In this document: piece by piece, positions 16,930 through 24,995 of the stretch
Position numbering within the stretch: the first letter of the stretch is position 1
How the letters are laid out: the number at the start of each line of letters is the position of its first letter
Assembly: GCF_004005375.1 (NCBI RefSeq)
Contig: NZ_RZUF01000019.1
Span: 45,599-104,270 of the forward strand
DNA from: Rheinheimera sediminis
GTDB lineage: Bacteria > Pseudomonadota > Gammaproteobacteria > Enterobacterales > Alteromonadaceae
DNA length: 58,672 nucleotides
Direction of reading: 5' to 3'
Position numbers and translations under genes: made by a program
Notes under the pieces: model-generated
Databases searched by the model: none
Seen by the model: only the letters and a program-made list of their open reading frames with translations
Told to the model about the DNA's origin: nothing

Positions 16930-17883
16930 TCAGGCAACAGGAACCAGTTTTAAAATCTCTCTGAGTACATCATCTGTGCTTAAGCCCTGGGCTTCGGCAT
17001 CGTAAGTTAAAATCAGGCGATGACGTAACACATTAAAAAACACCGCCTGAATATCATCCGGCGTGACAAAGTCACGGCCTTCCAACCAGGCTTTAGCGCG
17101 GGCGCAACGCTCCAGCGCAATACTGGCACGTGGGCTGGCACCATAAGCTATCCACTTCGCCAGTTGCTCGCTATAAGCTTTGGCATTGCGGGTTGCCATC
17201 ACCAACTGCACTATGTAGTTTTCCAGGCTTTCGGCCATATGCAGTTTTAAAATATCCTGACGAGCGGCAAAAATATCGGCTTGGCTAATAGGACTCAATT
17301 TAGCCTTTTCATGGGATAAAGCTTCACCTCGGGTTAAACGTAAAATAGCCAGTTCAGTGGCTGCATCAGGATAATCCACTTTCAGATGTAATAAAAACCG
17401 GTCGAGCTGCGCTTCAGGCAAAGGGTAAGTACCTTCCTGCTCAAGCGGGTTTTGCGTAGCCATGACTAAAAACAGTTCGGGCAGGGCATAGGTTTTACGG
17501 CCTACGGTAATTTGTTTTTCTGCCATAGCTTCTAACAAGGCCGACTGTACTTTAGCAGGTGCGCGGTTAATTTCGTCAGCCAAAATAATATGGTGAAACA
17601 AAGGACCTGCCTGAAATTCAAATTGCCCGGTTTCAGGGCGGTAAATATCAGTGCCTGTTAAATCGGCTGGTAATAAATCCGGCGTAAACTGAATACGGTG
17701 AAAACGACCTTCGACACCATGGGCCAAAGCATTCACTGCGCGAGTTTTGGCTAAGCCCGGTGGGCCTTCCACCAGTAAATGACCATTGGCCAATAAAGCC
17801 AACAAAATACCTTCTGTCAGCGCGTGTTGACCTAAGACCTGACTGTCCAGATAGTCTTTTAAAGCGGAGAATGCCTTTACCAT
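16930..17883 (-). CDS. MoxR-family AAA+ ATPase
   Basis: A 317-residue AAA+ ATPase, first gene of the Bat operon. Walker A EGPPGLAKT lies at about 39-47, Walker B in ILADEINRAP, with the sensor region MATQNPLEQEGTYPLPEAQLD. MoxR ATPases act as chaperones that mature or insert metal cofactors with VWA partners; here those partners follow directly. I choose the ATG at 17883; a GTG three codons upstream (17892) is also possible. The promoter should lie in 17884-18220, which it shares divergently with fadI, but repeat copy A occupies most of the proximal part. Confidence 0.9.
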   Translation of the reverse strand: MVKAFSALKDYLDSQVLGQHALTEGILLALLANGHLLVEGPPGLAKTRAVNALAHGVEGRFHRIQFTPDLLPADLTGTDIYRPETGQFEFQAGPLFHHIILADEINRAPAKVQSALLEAMAEKQITVGRKTYALPELFLVMATQNPLEQEGTYPLPEAQLDRFLLHLKVDYPDAATELAILRLTRGEALSHEKAKLSPISQADIFAARQDILKLHMAESLENYIVQLVMATRNAKAYSEQLAKWIAYGASPRASIALERCARAKAWLEGRDFVTPDDIQAVFFNVLRHRLILTYDAEAQGLSTDDVLREILKLVPVA

Positions 17884-17923
17884 AATACTCACTACTATTT
17901 TTTAGTTATCATCGTCAGTTAAA

Positions 17924-18043
17924 CCCTTCGTACTTGAAGCTGCCGCTTTGTTGACTGCGTGCTCTCGCCCCAGTCACATAAGTAAACTATGCTCCTCAGG
18001 TCTCACGCTCTTGTCGCCGCTCTGCAACACCAATTACTTTGGG
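17924..18043. repeat. Dispersed palindromic repeat, copy A
   Basis: A ~120-bp unit beginning CCCTTCGTACTTGAAGCTGC and ending CAATTACTTTGGG. It matches 38327-38445 at roughly 80% by eye. The unit is an imperfect inverted repeat: the reverse complement of its right end (CCCAAAGTAATTGGTGTTGC) resembles its left end, and the centre holds CATA...TATG. Its presence in two intergenic sites only suggests a small mobile or REP-like element. Confidence 0.75.
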
Positions 18044-18162
18044 TATATTGTTGTTTGTTTTCCAAGCAGTTAGCTCAAAAAAAAGCTAGGCTAAGACCAC
18101 TTGCTTTTATATAAGGTTCAAGACGTTTTAAAACAAGTGTTTTAATTTGCCTGATCTCTGGT

Positions 18163-18194
18163 TACAATCGAAATTATCTACAGGTCAGACCTGT
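18163..18194 (+). promoter_or_regulatory. fadIJ promoter with FadR-like operator
   Basis: A perfect 15-bp palindrome ACAGGTCAGACCTGT at 18180-18194 contains the FadR operator core GGTCnGACC. A -10-like TACAAT (18163-18168) lies just upstream, which would put the operator over the transcription start, a position for repression. FadR itself is encoded at 37577-38296. The -35 is weak (TTTTAA, 18140-18145). Confidence 0.65.
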
Positions 18195-18220
18195 CAAAAG
18201 TCACATAAAGAGGATTGTCC

Positions 18221-19531
18221 ATGGCTGCGCCACTACAACTTACCACACGTCAGGGAGACCGTATCGCCATAGTGCGTGGTCTGCGTACTCCATTTGCTAA
18301 ACAAGCCACCGAATTCCATGGCGTCTCAGCGCTGGAACTGGGCAAGCTGGTCGTCAACGAACTGCTGATCCGTAGCGAATTATCGCCCAAGTTAATAGAT
18401 CAATTGGTTTTTGGTCAAGTTGTACAAATGCCGGAAGCTCCAAACATTGCTCGTGAAATCGTGTTAGGCACTGGCATGAATGTGCATACAGATGCCTTCA
18501 GCGTCACCCGTGCTTGTGCTACCAGCTTCCAGTCTGTGGTCAGTGTGGCCGAAAGCATGATGGCAGGAGTGACGGAAATTGCTATCGCTGGTGGTGCAGA
18601 CTCAAGCTCTGTGTTGCCTATTGGCGTCAGCAAAAAATTAGGCCGTGCTTTAGTGGATTTAAACAAAGCCAAAACTTTTGGTCAGAAACTGGCGATTTTC
18701 CGCCGCTTAGGTTTAAAAGATTTATTACCGGTACCTCCTGCTGTGGCCGAATACACCACGGGTTTGTCTATGGGGGATACGGCTGAACAAATGGCCAAAA
18801 CCCATGGTATCAGCCGTGCTGATCAGGATGCGATGGCGCACCGTTCACACAGCTTAGCGGCGCAGGCCTGGAAAGACGGTTTGTTAAAAGATGAAGTGAT
18901 GGCCGCTCATATTGAGCCGTACAAAACTTTCCTTGAAATCGACAACAATATCCGGATGGATTCCAAGCTGGAATCGTACAGCAAGTTAAAACCAGTATTT
19001 GACCGTCAGTTTGGTACAGTCACAGCAGCCACCAGCACCCCTTTAACAGATGGTGCTTCCGCTGTATTGATGATGACCGAAAGCCGTGCCAAAGCCATGG
19101 GCTATGAAGTGCTGGGTTATATCCGCAGCTATGCTTTTGCCGCTATTGATGTCTGGGAAGATATGCTGATGGGCCCGTCTTATGCGACACCTATTGCGTT
19201 GGATCGTGCAGGCCTGAAGCTGTCTGACCTAACCCTGATTGAAATGCACGAAGCTTTTGCCGCTCAGGCACTGGCCAATATGAAAATGTTTGGCAGCAAG
19301 AAGTTTGCTGAAGAAAAATTGGGTCGCGCTGAAGCCATAGGTGACATTGATATGGCGAAATTTAACGTCATAGGTGGTTCTTTAGCCTACGGCCATCCTT
19401 TTGCGGCGACTGGCACCCGTTTAATTACTCAAACCTTAAATGAATTAAAACGTCGTGGTGGTGGTATTGGTTTAACCACGGCTTGTGCTGCAGGTGGTTT
19501 AGGTGCAGCTATGATAGTGGAGACTGAATAA
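18221..19531 (+). CDS. fadI: 3-ketoacyl-CoA thiolase FadI
   Basis: A 436-residue thiolase, beta subunit of the anaerobic-type fatty-acid oxidation complex. It cleaves 3-ketoacyl-CoA to acetyl-CoA and a shortened acyl-CoA. Nucleophile Cys99 lies in SVTRACATS, the catalytic His in [16 protein letters not shown], and the second Cys in TTACAAGG. The protein is close to E. coli FadI throughout and of the same length. The ATG at 18221 is set by AGAGGA 6 nt upstream; a TTG two codons earlier lies too close to it. The stop overlaps the fadJ start (TAATG), giving a coupled two-gene operon under the FadR-like operator. Confidence 0.95.
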   Translation: MAAPLQLTTRQGDRIAIVRGLRTPFAKQATEFHGVSALELGKLVVNELLIRSELSPKLIDQLVFGQVVQMPEAPNIAREIVLGTGMNVHTDAFSVTRACATSFQSVVSVAESMMAGVTEIAIAGGADSSSVLPIGVSKKLGRALVDLNKAKTFGQKLAIFRRLGLKDLLPVPPAVAEYTTGLSMGDTAEQMAKTHGISRADQDAMAHRSHSLAAQAWKDGLLKDEVMAAHIEPYKTFLEIDNNIRMDSKLESYSKLKPVFDRQFGTVTAATSTPLTDGASAVLMMTESRAKAMGYEVLGYIRSYAFAAIDVWEDMLMGPSYATPIALDRAGLKLSDLTLIEMHEAFAAQALANMKMFGSKKFAEEKLGRAEAIGDIDMAKFNVIGGSLAYGHPFAATGTRLITQTLNELKRRGGGIGLTTACAAGGLGAAMIVETE

Positions 19532-21654
19532 TGAGCCAGCCGACTTTTAGTTTAAGCATTCGCCCTGATCAGATTGGGGTCATTAGCATGGATGTCGCTG
19601 GCGAGAGCATGAATGTGCTCAAAGCTGCTTTTGCTGATGAAATTAAATCTTTGCTCAGCGAAATCAAAAACAATAAAGATATTAAAGGTTTAGTTATTAT
19701 CAGTGGCAAGCCGGATTCATTTATCGCTGGTGCTGATATTTCGATGCTGGATGGCTGCACTACAGCGCAGCAAGCCGAAGACATTGGCCGCATGGGCCAA
19801 CTGGTGTTTAACCAGCTTGAAGCTTTAGCTATTCCTTTAGTGGCTGCTATTCATGGCCCTTGCTTAGGCGGTGGCTTAGAGCTGGCGTTAGCTTGTCATG
19901 CCCGTATAGCTACTACAGACAATAAAACTGTATTGGGTTTACCTGAAGTACAACTGGGCTTATTGCCTGGCAGTGGTGGTACTCAGCGTTTACCTCGTCT
20001 GGTTGGTATTCAAAAAGCTTTGGATATGATTTTAACCGGTAAGCAGCTGCGTGCTGCTCAGGCGAAAAAAATCGGTTTAGTCGATGCAGTAGTACCAAAA
20101 AGTATTTTGCTGGAAGCCGCAGTGCAATTAGCTCTCAAAGGCAAACCGGCAGCCCGTGAAGTCAAACTGAACTTTGTGGGTAAAGTGCTGGAAAAAACAC
20201 CTTTTGGCCGCGCTGTTGTATTTAGCCAGGCCGAAAAACAAACCTTAGCCAAAACTCAAGGTAATTATCCTGCGCCGCTGAAGATCCTCAAAGCCATTAA
20301 AGCCGGTGTGGATGGTGGTTTTAATAAAGGTCTGGATGTAGAAGCCAAAGCTTTTGGTGAGCTCTGCATGACCAGTGAGTCCAAAGCTCTACGTTCATTA
20401 TTTTTCGCCACCACTCAGATGAAAAAAGAGACTGGGGCAGGGGATGTGGTGCCACGTAAAGTGCGTAAAGCCGCTATTTTAGGTGGTGGTTTGATGGGCG
20501 GTGGTATCGCCAACGTCACAGCCACTAAAGCTGGCGTGCCGGTGCGGATCAAAGACATAAGCCAGCAGGGTATTTCCAATGCAATGAAATACAGCTACAG
20601 CCTGCTGGAGAAAAAGCTGCGTAAGCGTTTTGTTACTAAGACTGAAGTGCAAAAACAAATGTCTTTGCTGACAGGCACCACAGATTACAGTGGTTTCCAC
20701 GATGTGGATTTAGTGGTTGAAGCTGTGTTTGAAGACTTAAACTTAAAGCAGCAGATGGTGGCTGATATCGAAACCAATTGCTCAGAACATACGGTGTTTG
20801 CCAGCAACACCAGTTCATTGCCAATAGGTCAGATCGCGGCCAAAGCGGCTCGCCCTGAAAATGTGATTGGTCTGCATTACTTCTCTCCTGTGGACAAAAT
20901 GCCACTGGTCGAAGTGATAGCTCATGACAAAACCTCGGCTGAAACTATCGCGACTACTGTGGCTTTTGCCCGCAAGCAAGGCAAAACGCCAATAGTTGTC
21001 AAAGATGGCGCAGGTTTTTATGTCAACCGTATTCTGGCGCTGTATATGAATGAAGCGGCCAATATACTGCTTGAAGGCGAACCAGTTGAAGCGCTGGATA
21101 AAGCGCTGGTGAAATTTGGTTTCCCTGTAGGTCCTATTACCTTGCTCGATGAAGTGGGCATAGACGTAGGCGCTAAAATTTCCCCCATTCTGCTGAATGA
21201 ATTGGGTGAGCGTTTTACTGCCCCAGCTGCTTTTGATCGCTTGTTAGCCGACGGTCGAAAGGGGCGTAAAACCGAAAAAGGTTTTTACCTTTACGGCGCC
21301 AAAGCCAAAGGCAAGAAACAGGTGGATGCATCAGTGTATACAGTACTGGGTTTAAACCCAGCTGCGAAATTAAGCGGAGATCAAATAGCGCTGCGCTGTG
21401 TGGTGCAAATGCTGAACGAAGCAGTGCGCTGTTTAGAAGAAGGCATTATCAGCAGTGCTCGTGACGGTGATATAGGGGCTATCTTTGGTATAGGCTTCCC
21501 GCCTTTCTTGGGCGGCCCGTTCCGCTATATCGATCAGATGGGCGCCGCCACTTTGGTAGCGCATCTGCGTAGCTTTGAGAGCCGTTTCGGTGCTCGTTTT
21601 GCCCCAAGTAAGTTGTTGCTGGAAAAAGCAGAGCAAAACACTACTTTTTACTAA
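19531..21654 (+). CDS. fadJ: Multifunctional fatty-acid oxidation alpha subunit FadJ
   Basis: A 707-residue protein that joins enoyl-CoA hydratase/isomerase and 3-hydroxyacyl-CoA dehydrogenase and forms an alpha2beta2 complex with FadI. The crotonase part (about 1-190) has catalytic Glu117 (GGGLELAL) and Glu139 (LPEVQLG). The NAD-binding motif GGGLMGGG begins near residue 314, and the dehydrogenase His-Glu pair lies in the [17 protein letters not shown] segment. A C-terminal dehydrogenase repeat follows. The start overlaps fadI by 1 bp. A strong terminator follows directly, so the operon is fadI-fadJ only. Confidence 0.95.
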   Translation: MSQPTFSLSIRPDQIGVISMDVAGESMNVLKAAFADEIKSLLSEIKNNKDIKGLVIISGKPDSFIAGADISMLDGCTTAQQAEDIGRMGQLVFNQLEALAIPLVAAIHGPCLGGGLELALACHARIATTDNKTVLGLPEVQLGLLPGSGGTQRLPRLVGIQKALDMILTGKQLRAAQAKKIGLVDAVVPKSILLEAAVQLALKGKPAAREVKLNFVGKVLEKTPFGRAVVFSQAEKQTLAKTQGNYPAPLKILKAIKAGVDGGFNKGLDVEAKAFGELCMTSESKALRSLFFATTQMKKETGAGDVVPRKVRKAAILGGGLMGGGIANVTATKAGVPVRIKDISQQGISNAMKYSYSLLEKKLRKRFVTKTEVQKQMSLLTGTTDYSGFHDVDLVVEAVFEDLNLKQQMVADIETNCSEHTVFASNTSSLPIGQIAAKAARPENVIGLHYFSPVDKMPLVEVIAHDKTSAETIATTVAFARKQGKTPIVVKDGAGFYVNRILALYMNEAANILLEGEPVEALDKALVKFGFPVGPITLLDEVGIDVGAKISPILLNELGERFTAPAAFDRLLADGRKGRKTEKGFYLYGAKAKGKKQVDASVYTVLGLNPAAKLSGDQIALRCVVQMLNEAVRCLEEGIISSARDGDIGAIFGIGFPPFLGGPFRYIDQMGAATLVAHLRSFESRFGARFAPSKLLLEKAEQNTTFY

Positions 21655-21670
21655 CAGATGATGTGATAAC

Positions 21671-21715
21671 AAAAGGCCTCAGTTTGACCAACTGGGGCCT
21701 TTTTTCTTTTTTGCC
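21671..21715 (+). terminator. Rho-independent terminator of fadIJ
   Basis: A 14-bp stem (AAAAGGCCTCAGTT paired with AACTGGGGCCTTTT, one G-T pair) with a 5-nt loop, then a T-rich run to 21712. It lies 17 bp after the fadJ stop. Confidence 0.92.
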
Positions 21716-21838
21716 TTCCTTTTGTTACATTTGAGTGATAACTGCTTGTTTTTCCGTGGTGGTGACTTGATTCATGATGTGTTAACGTTTTGTCTTCGTT
21801 TAACCAACAAAATCCACGTGCAGAAAAGAGAGATGAAG

Positions 21839-23971
21839 ATGCCCAATCCAGTTCGTATCCTTAGTTATGGAGTTGCCATGCTTACCAGTGTTCAACTGAT
21901 GGCCGCCATGCCGTCGTCAGCGCCAATAGCAGCTGTAAAACCTTATGTTGTGAAGTCAGAGCACGGTGACAGACAAGACCCTTACTACTGGCTTCGGGAC
22001 GATAAAAGGCAGGCTCCCGAAGTTTTAGCTTATCTGAATGCCGAAAATCAGTATTACCAGCAGTATGCCGATCACTACAAAGCACTAAATAATAGCCTGG
22101 CGGATGAAATTATCGGTCGAGTGAAGCAGGATGACAGCACTGTCCCTGCTGTCAAAGGAGACTATTCCTATTACACCCGCTTTGAGCAAGGCAAAGAGTA
22201 TCCTATTTATGCGCGTAAACCCAAAGCAGGCGGCGCTGAGCAAGTGATGCTGGATGTGAACAGCATGGCAGAAGGTAAAGACTTCTATCAAATAGGTAAC
22301 TTTCAGGTCAGTCCCAATCAGCAGTTGCTGGCGTACGCAGAAGACACTACAGGTCGGCGTAATTACAACCTCAAAGTTCGTGACTTACGCACCGGCAAAG
22401 ACTCAGCCACTACTATTACCGGTGCTGAAGCTTCTATTGCCTGGTCGGCTGATAACAGTCAGCTATTTTATATTGAAAAAGACCCACAGACATTGTTGGG
22501 TACCAAAGTGCGCCGCCATACGCTAGGTCAGGATGTGGTCAAAGATGAAGTGTTGTACGAAGAAAAAGACAGCAGCTTTTATATGGGCGTAGCCAATAGT
22601 GCTGATGATAAGTTTGTGGTGATTTGGCTTGGCAGTACAGTCTCCAATGAGATGCTGGTGCTGAAAAGTGATGATAAGTCTGGCAAATTTACCTCTATAG
22701 CACCACGTCAGCGCGATTTTAAATACGAAGTTGAGCATATCGATAATCGTTGGGTGATCCTGACCGACTGGGATGCGCCTAATTATCGTCTGATGACGGT
22801 GAATGATGATCAGATAGGTGATCGCAGCCGCTGGCAGCCGTTGTTGGCTCATAACCCTGATGTATTTATTGACTCATTCCAGCTGTTTACCGACTATCTG
22901 GTGATTAATGAACGTAGCAATGGCCTGGACAGAGTGCGTCTGATGCCTTGGGCTGATTTGACGAAAGCCCAGTATGTAGCATCTGATGAAGCTGCTTATG
23001 TGGCCAAAACAGACAACAATCCAGAACAAAATAGTCTTTGGTTACGTTACCGTTATACCTCGTTAACCACTCCGTCTTCTGTGTATGAAATGCATATGAA
23101 AACAGGCGAAAAACGTTTGTTGAAGGAACAGGAAGTCTTAGGTGGTTTTGATAAAAACAACTATCAGACAGAGCGTGTCTGGGCGACTGCTCAAGATGGT
23201 ACTCAAATTCCGGTCAGTCTGTTGTATAAAAAGGGCCTGAAAAAAGATGGTACAGCACCTTTGTATCAGTACGCTTATGGCTCTTATGGCATCTCCAGTT
23301 CTCCATCCTTTCGAAGCACAGTGTTGTCTTTAGTAGACCGTGGTTTTGTATATGCTATTGCTCATATTCGTGGTGGACAGGAAATGGGGCGTGCCTGGTA
23401 TGAAAACGGTAAGCTATTGAAAAAAATCAATACCTTTACTGACTTTATCGACGTCACTGATTACCTGGTCGCTGAAAAATATGCAGCGAAAGATAAAGTC
23501 TTTGCCATGGGCGGCAGTGCCGGCGGTCTGTTAATGGGCGCTATTGCCAATATGGCGCCGGAGAAATACCGTGGTCTGGTGGCTCATGTACCTTTTGTTG
23601 ACGTAGTGACTACTATGCTGGATGAATCTATTCCACTGACAACCAATGAGTTTGACGAGTGGGGCAATCCAAAACAAAAAGCTTACTACGACTACATGCT
23701 GTCGTATTCACCTTATGATCAGGTTAAAAAACAGGCTTATCCGGCCATTCTGGTGACTACAGGTTTGCATGATTCGCAAGTACAGTACTTTGAACCAGCC
23801 AAATGGGTTGCGAAGCTACGTACCATCAAAACCGATCAGCAGCCTTTACTCTTTCGCACCACTATGGAAGCGGGGCATGGTGGCAAATCCGGGCGTTTCT
23901 CACGTTTGATTGAAGTTGCGGACGAATACGCTTTTATTTTGTCCCTACTACCTGCCACACCTGCGTTATAA
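21839..23971 (+). CDS. ptrB: Exported oligopeptidase B (S9A serine peptidase)
   Basis: A 710-residue prolyl-oligopeptidase-family enzyme of the oligopeptidase B type, which cleaves short peptides after Arg or Lys. Nucleophile Ser560 lies in GGSAGG; the following segment VPFVDVVTTMLDESIPLTT is nearly identical to E. coli PtrB. The catalytic Asp is in GLHDSQVQY and the His in EAGHGGKSGRF. Unlike the cytosolic E. coli enzyme it starts with a hydrophobic leader (about 1-27), implying periplasmic export. I prefer the ATG at 21839, which has GAGAG 6 nt upstream; an ATG two codons earlier is an alternative. Single gene with its own terminator. Confidence 0.88.
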   Translation: MPNPVRILSYGVAMLTSVQLMAAMPSSAPIAAVKPYVVKSEHGDRQDPYYWLRDDKRQAPEVLAYLNAENQYYQQYADHYKALNNSLADEIIGRVKQDDSTVPAVKGDYSYYTRFEQGKEYPIYARKPKAGGAEQVMLDVNSMAEGKDFYQIGNFQVSPNQQLLAYAEDTTGRRNYNLKVRDLRTGKDSATTITGAEASIAWSADNSQLFYIEKDPQTLLGTKVRRHTLGQDVVKDEVLYEEKDSSFYMGVANSADDKFVVIWLGSTVSNEMLVLKSDDKSGKFTSIAPRQRDFKYEVEHIDNRWVILTDWDAPNYRLMTVNDDQIGDRSRWQPLLAHNPDVFIDSFQLFTDYLVINERSNGLDRVRLMPWADLTKAQYVASDEAAYVAKTDNNPEQNSLWLRYRYTSLTTPSSVYEMHMKTGEKRLLKEQEVLGGFDKNNYQTERVWATAQDGTQIPVSLLYKKGLKKDGTAPLYQYAYGSYGISSSPSFRSTVLSLVDRGFVYAIAHIRGGQEMGRAWYENGKLLKKINTFTDFIDVTDYLVAEKYAAKDKVFAMGGSAGGLLMGAIANMAPEKYRGLVAHVPFVDVVTTMLDESIPLTTNEFDEWGNPKQKAYYDYMLSYSPYDQVKKQAYPAILVTTGLHDSQVQYFEPAKWVAKLRTIKTDQQPLLFRTTMEAGHGGKSGRFSRLIEVADEYAFILSLLPATPAL

Positions 23972-24005
23972 GTCAGCATTAAGAAGTCTGAAGTAAGAGA
24001 TCAAC

Positions 24006-24038
24006 GGCGCTACATCTGTGATGTGCGCCTTTTTCTTT
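24006..24038 (+). terminator. Terminator after ptrB
   Basis: Stem GGCGC-(T)-ACATC paired with GATGT-GCGCC, 3-nt loop, one bulged T, followed by TTTTTCTTT. Starts about 35 bp after the ptrB stop. Confidence 0.8.
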
Positions 24039-24084
24039 AATGCTGCCCTGATCCCAACTTTCGTCGCATTTCAGAATGTTTTTC

Positions 24085-24114
24085 TTAAACCCTGGTTGCT
24101 CTCTCTGGTATAGT
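24085..24114 (+). promoter_or_regulatory. Extended -10 promoter for the small membrane protein gene
   Basis: TATAGT at 24109-24114 preceded by TGG (extended -10), with TTAAAC at 24085-24090 and an 18-nt spacer. It lies 40 bp ahead of the GTG at 24155. Confidence 0.5.
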
Positions 24115-24154
24115 GCACCGGTTTTTAAGCAGAGTTGCTACGCAGGAGGTCAGT

Positions 24155-24346
24155 GTGGTGTTTATCCTGAGTCTGTTATGTCTGAGCAGTGTTAGTGTCT
24201 ATATTGCAGCCTTACGTGCAGGAATGGCAGCAAAGCGCTGGGCTCTGGCTGCATTCTGTTTAGGTCCTTTGGTGCTTCCTTTGTTTCATAACCATAAAAG
24301 ACTGACTTTGCGTCGTGCCTTTGGTCGTTTTTCGAATTTCTTTTAA
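24155..24346 (+). CDS. Small membrane protein, function unknown
   Basis: A 63-residue protein I cannot assign. It has a hydrophobic N-terminal segment (about 2-22), a short basic turn (GMAAKRW), a second hydrophobic stretch (about 29-42), and a basic C-terminus rich in Arg, Lys, His and Phe. This is a plausible two-segment inner-membrane hairpin with a positive cytoplasmic tail. The start is GTG at 24155 (or the adjacent GTG at 24158), fixed by AGGAGG 5-8 nt upstream; an earlier in-frame GTG at 24113 lies inside the -10 box and is ruled out. Independent promoter and flanks suggest a real single gene. Confidence 0.65.
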   Translation: MVFILSLLCLSSVSVYIAALRAGMAAKRWALAAFCLGPLVLPLFHNHKRLTLRRAFGRFSNFF

Positions 24347-24500
24347 GACTGATCCCTCTCTTTTTTAATGACGTAACTATGCATGTAGTTTTTGACTGAC
24401 TAAAAAGGTTATTGGTCAATTAGTTGCGGTTATTTTCTAAGCAAAATATAGCTTGCGCGGTGTTTCACAATCATTTCTTTTGACAAAGCAAAATTTTTGT

Positions 24501-24529
24501 TTGACGAGTCTGATTTTGTTTACCATACT
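24501..24529 (+). promoter_or_regulatory. Sigma-70-like promoter of maoP
   Basis: TTGACG (24501-24506), 17-nt spacer, CATACT (24524-24529), 55 bp ahead of the maoP start. The -35 is near consensus. Confidence 0.6.
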
Positions 24530-24584
24530 GCGCACAGTTTGATTCGGATAGCTGTAGATACAACAAAATTAGAGGAAAAAAGTG

Positions 24585-24932
24585 ATGCAGCAAAGTTTTG
24601 TCGCTAACCGTCGCTTTTTCGATGACCAGAATTTCCCTAAGGGATTCACCAGGTCCGGGCGCTTTACTCTGGCAGAGGGTAATCTGCTGGAAAAACATGG
24701 CAACGCCATGCAGGAACTGGAAGCAGGCTCACGCCAGCCAGTCAATGAAGAAGAGCAACGTTTCGTCGCTGTTTGCAAAGGTGAGCAGGAAGCCAGCAGT
24801 CAGTATGAAAAGGTTTGGATGAAGTACAAGCAACGTTTGCAGGAAAAACGCAAATTCCATACCGTATTCGGTAAGAAGCGTATTGCTGACGGTGGAGAAG
24901 ATTTCTCCTTCGTAGATAACGACGCAGATTAG
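24585..24932 (+). CDS. maoP: MaoP (DUF413) macrodomain Ori protein
   Basis: A 115-residue DUF413 protein. E. coli MaoP organises the Ori macrodomain together with a short cis site, maoS, near its own gene. The alignment by eye is strong across the length: NRRFFDDQNFPKGFTRSG near the start, LLEKHGNAMQELE, VNEEEQRFVAVCKGE, and a C-terminal acidic tail. I take the ATG at 24585; a GTG directly before it (24582) is also spaced well from AGAGGA (24571-24576). It has its own promoter and is followed immediately by a long palindrome. No membrane or signal segment. Confidence 0.9.
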   Translation: MQQSFVANRRFFDDQNFPKGFTRSGRFTLAEGNLLEKHGNAMQELEAGSRQPVNEEEQRFVAVCKGEQEASSQYEKVWMKYKQRLQEKRKFHTVFGKKRIADGGEDFSFVDNDAD

Positions 24933-24936
24933 TACT

Positions 24937-24995
24937 GGGGGTCAGGCCTTGAATGTTGAATTCAACACTCAAGGCCTGACCCCTTTGGTTTTTTT
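24937..24995. repeat. REP-like 48-bp palindrome acting as terminator after maoP
   Basis: Two inverted copies of GGGGTCAGGCCTTGA-ATGTTGA meet at GAATTC (centre 24960/24961). The arms are 24 bp (24937-24960 with 24961-24984) with one mismatch (A24953/C24968) and one terminal G-T pair. TTTGGTTTTTTTC follows, so it should terminate maoP. The GGGGTCAGG...TTGA motif resembles REP sequences associated with RAYT transposases (inference). Confidence 0.8.

Larger units (their letters stand above)
17884..18220. other. 337-bp divergent region between MoxR and fadI
   Basis: Contains repeat copy A (17924-18043), an AGCT-rich inverted pair near 18070-18090 (TTAGCTC...AGCTAGG), the candidate fadI -10 (18163-18168) and the FadR-like palindrome (18180-18194). 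No coding frame is supported. Confidence 0.6.
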
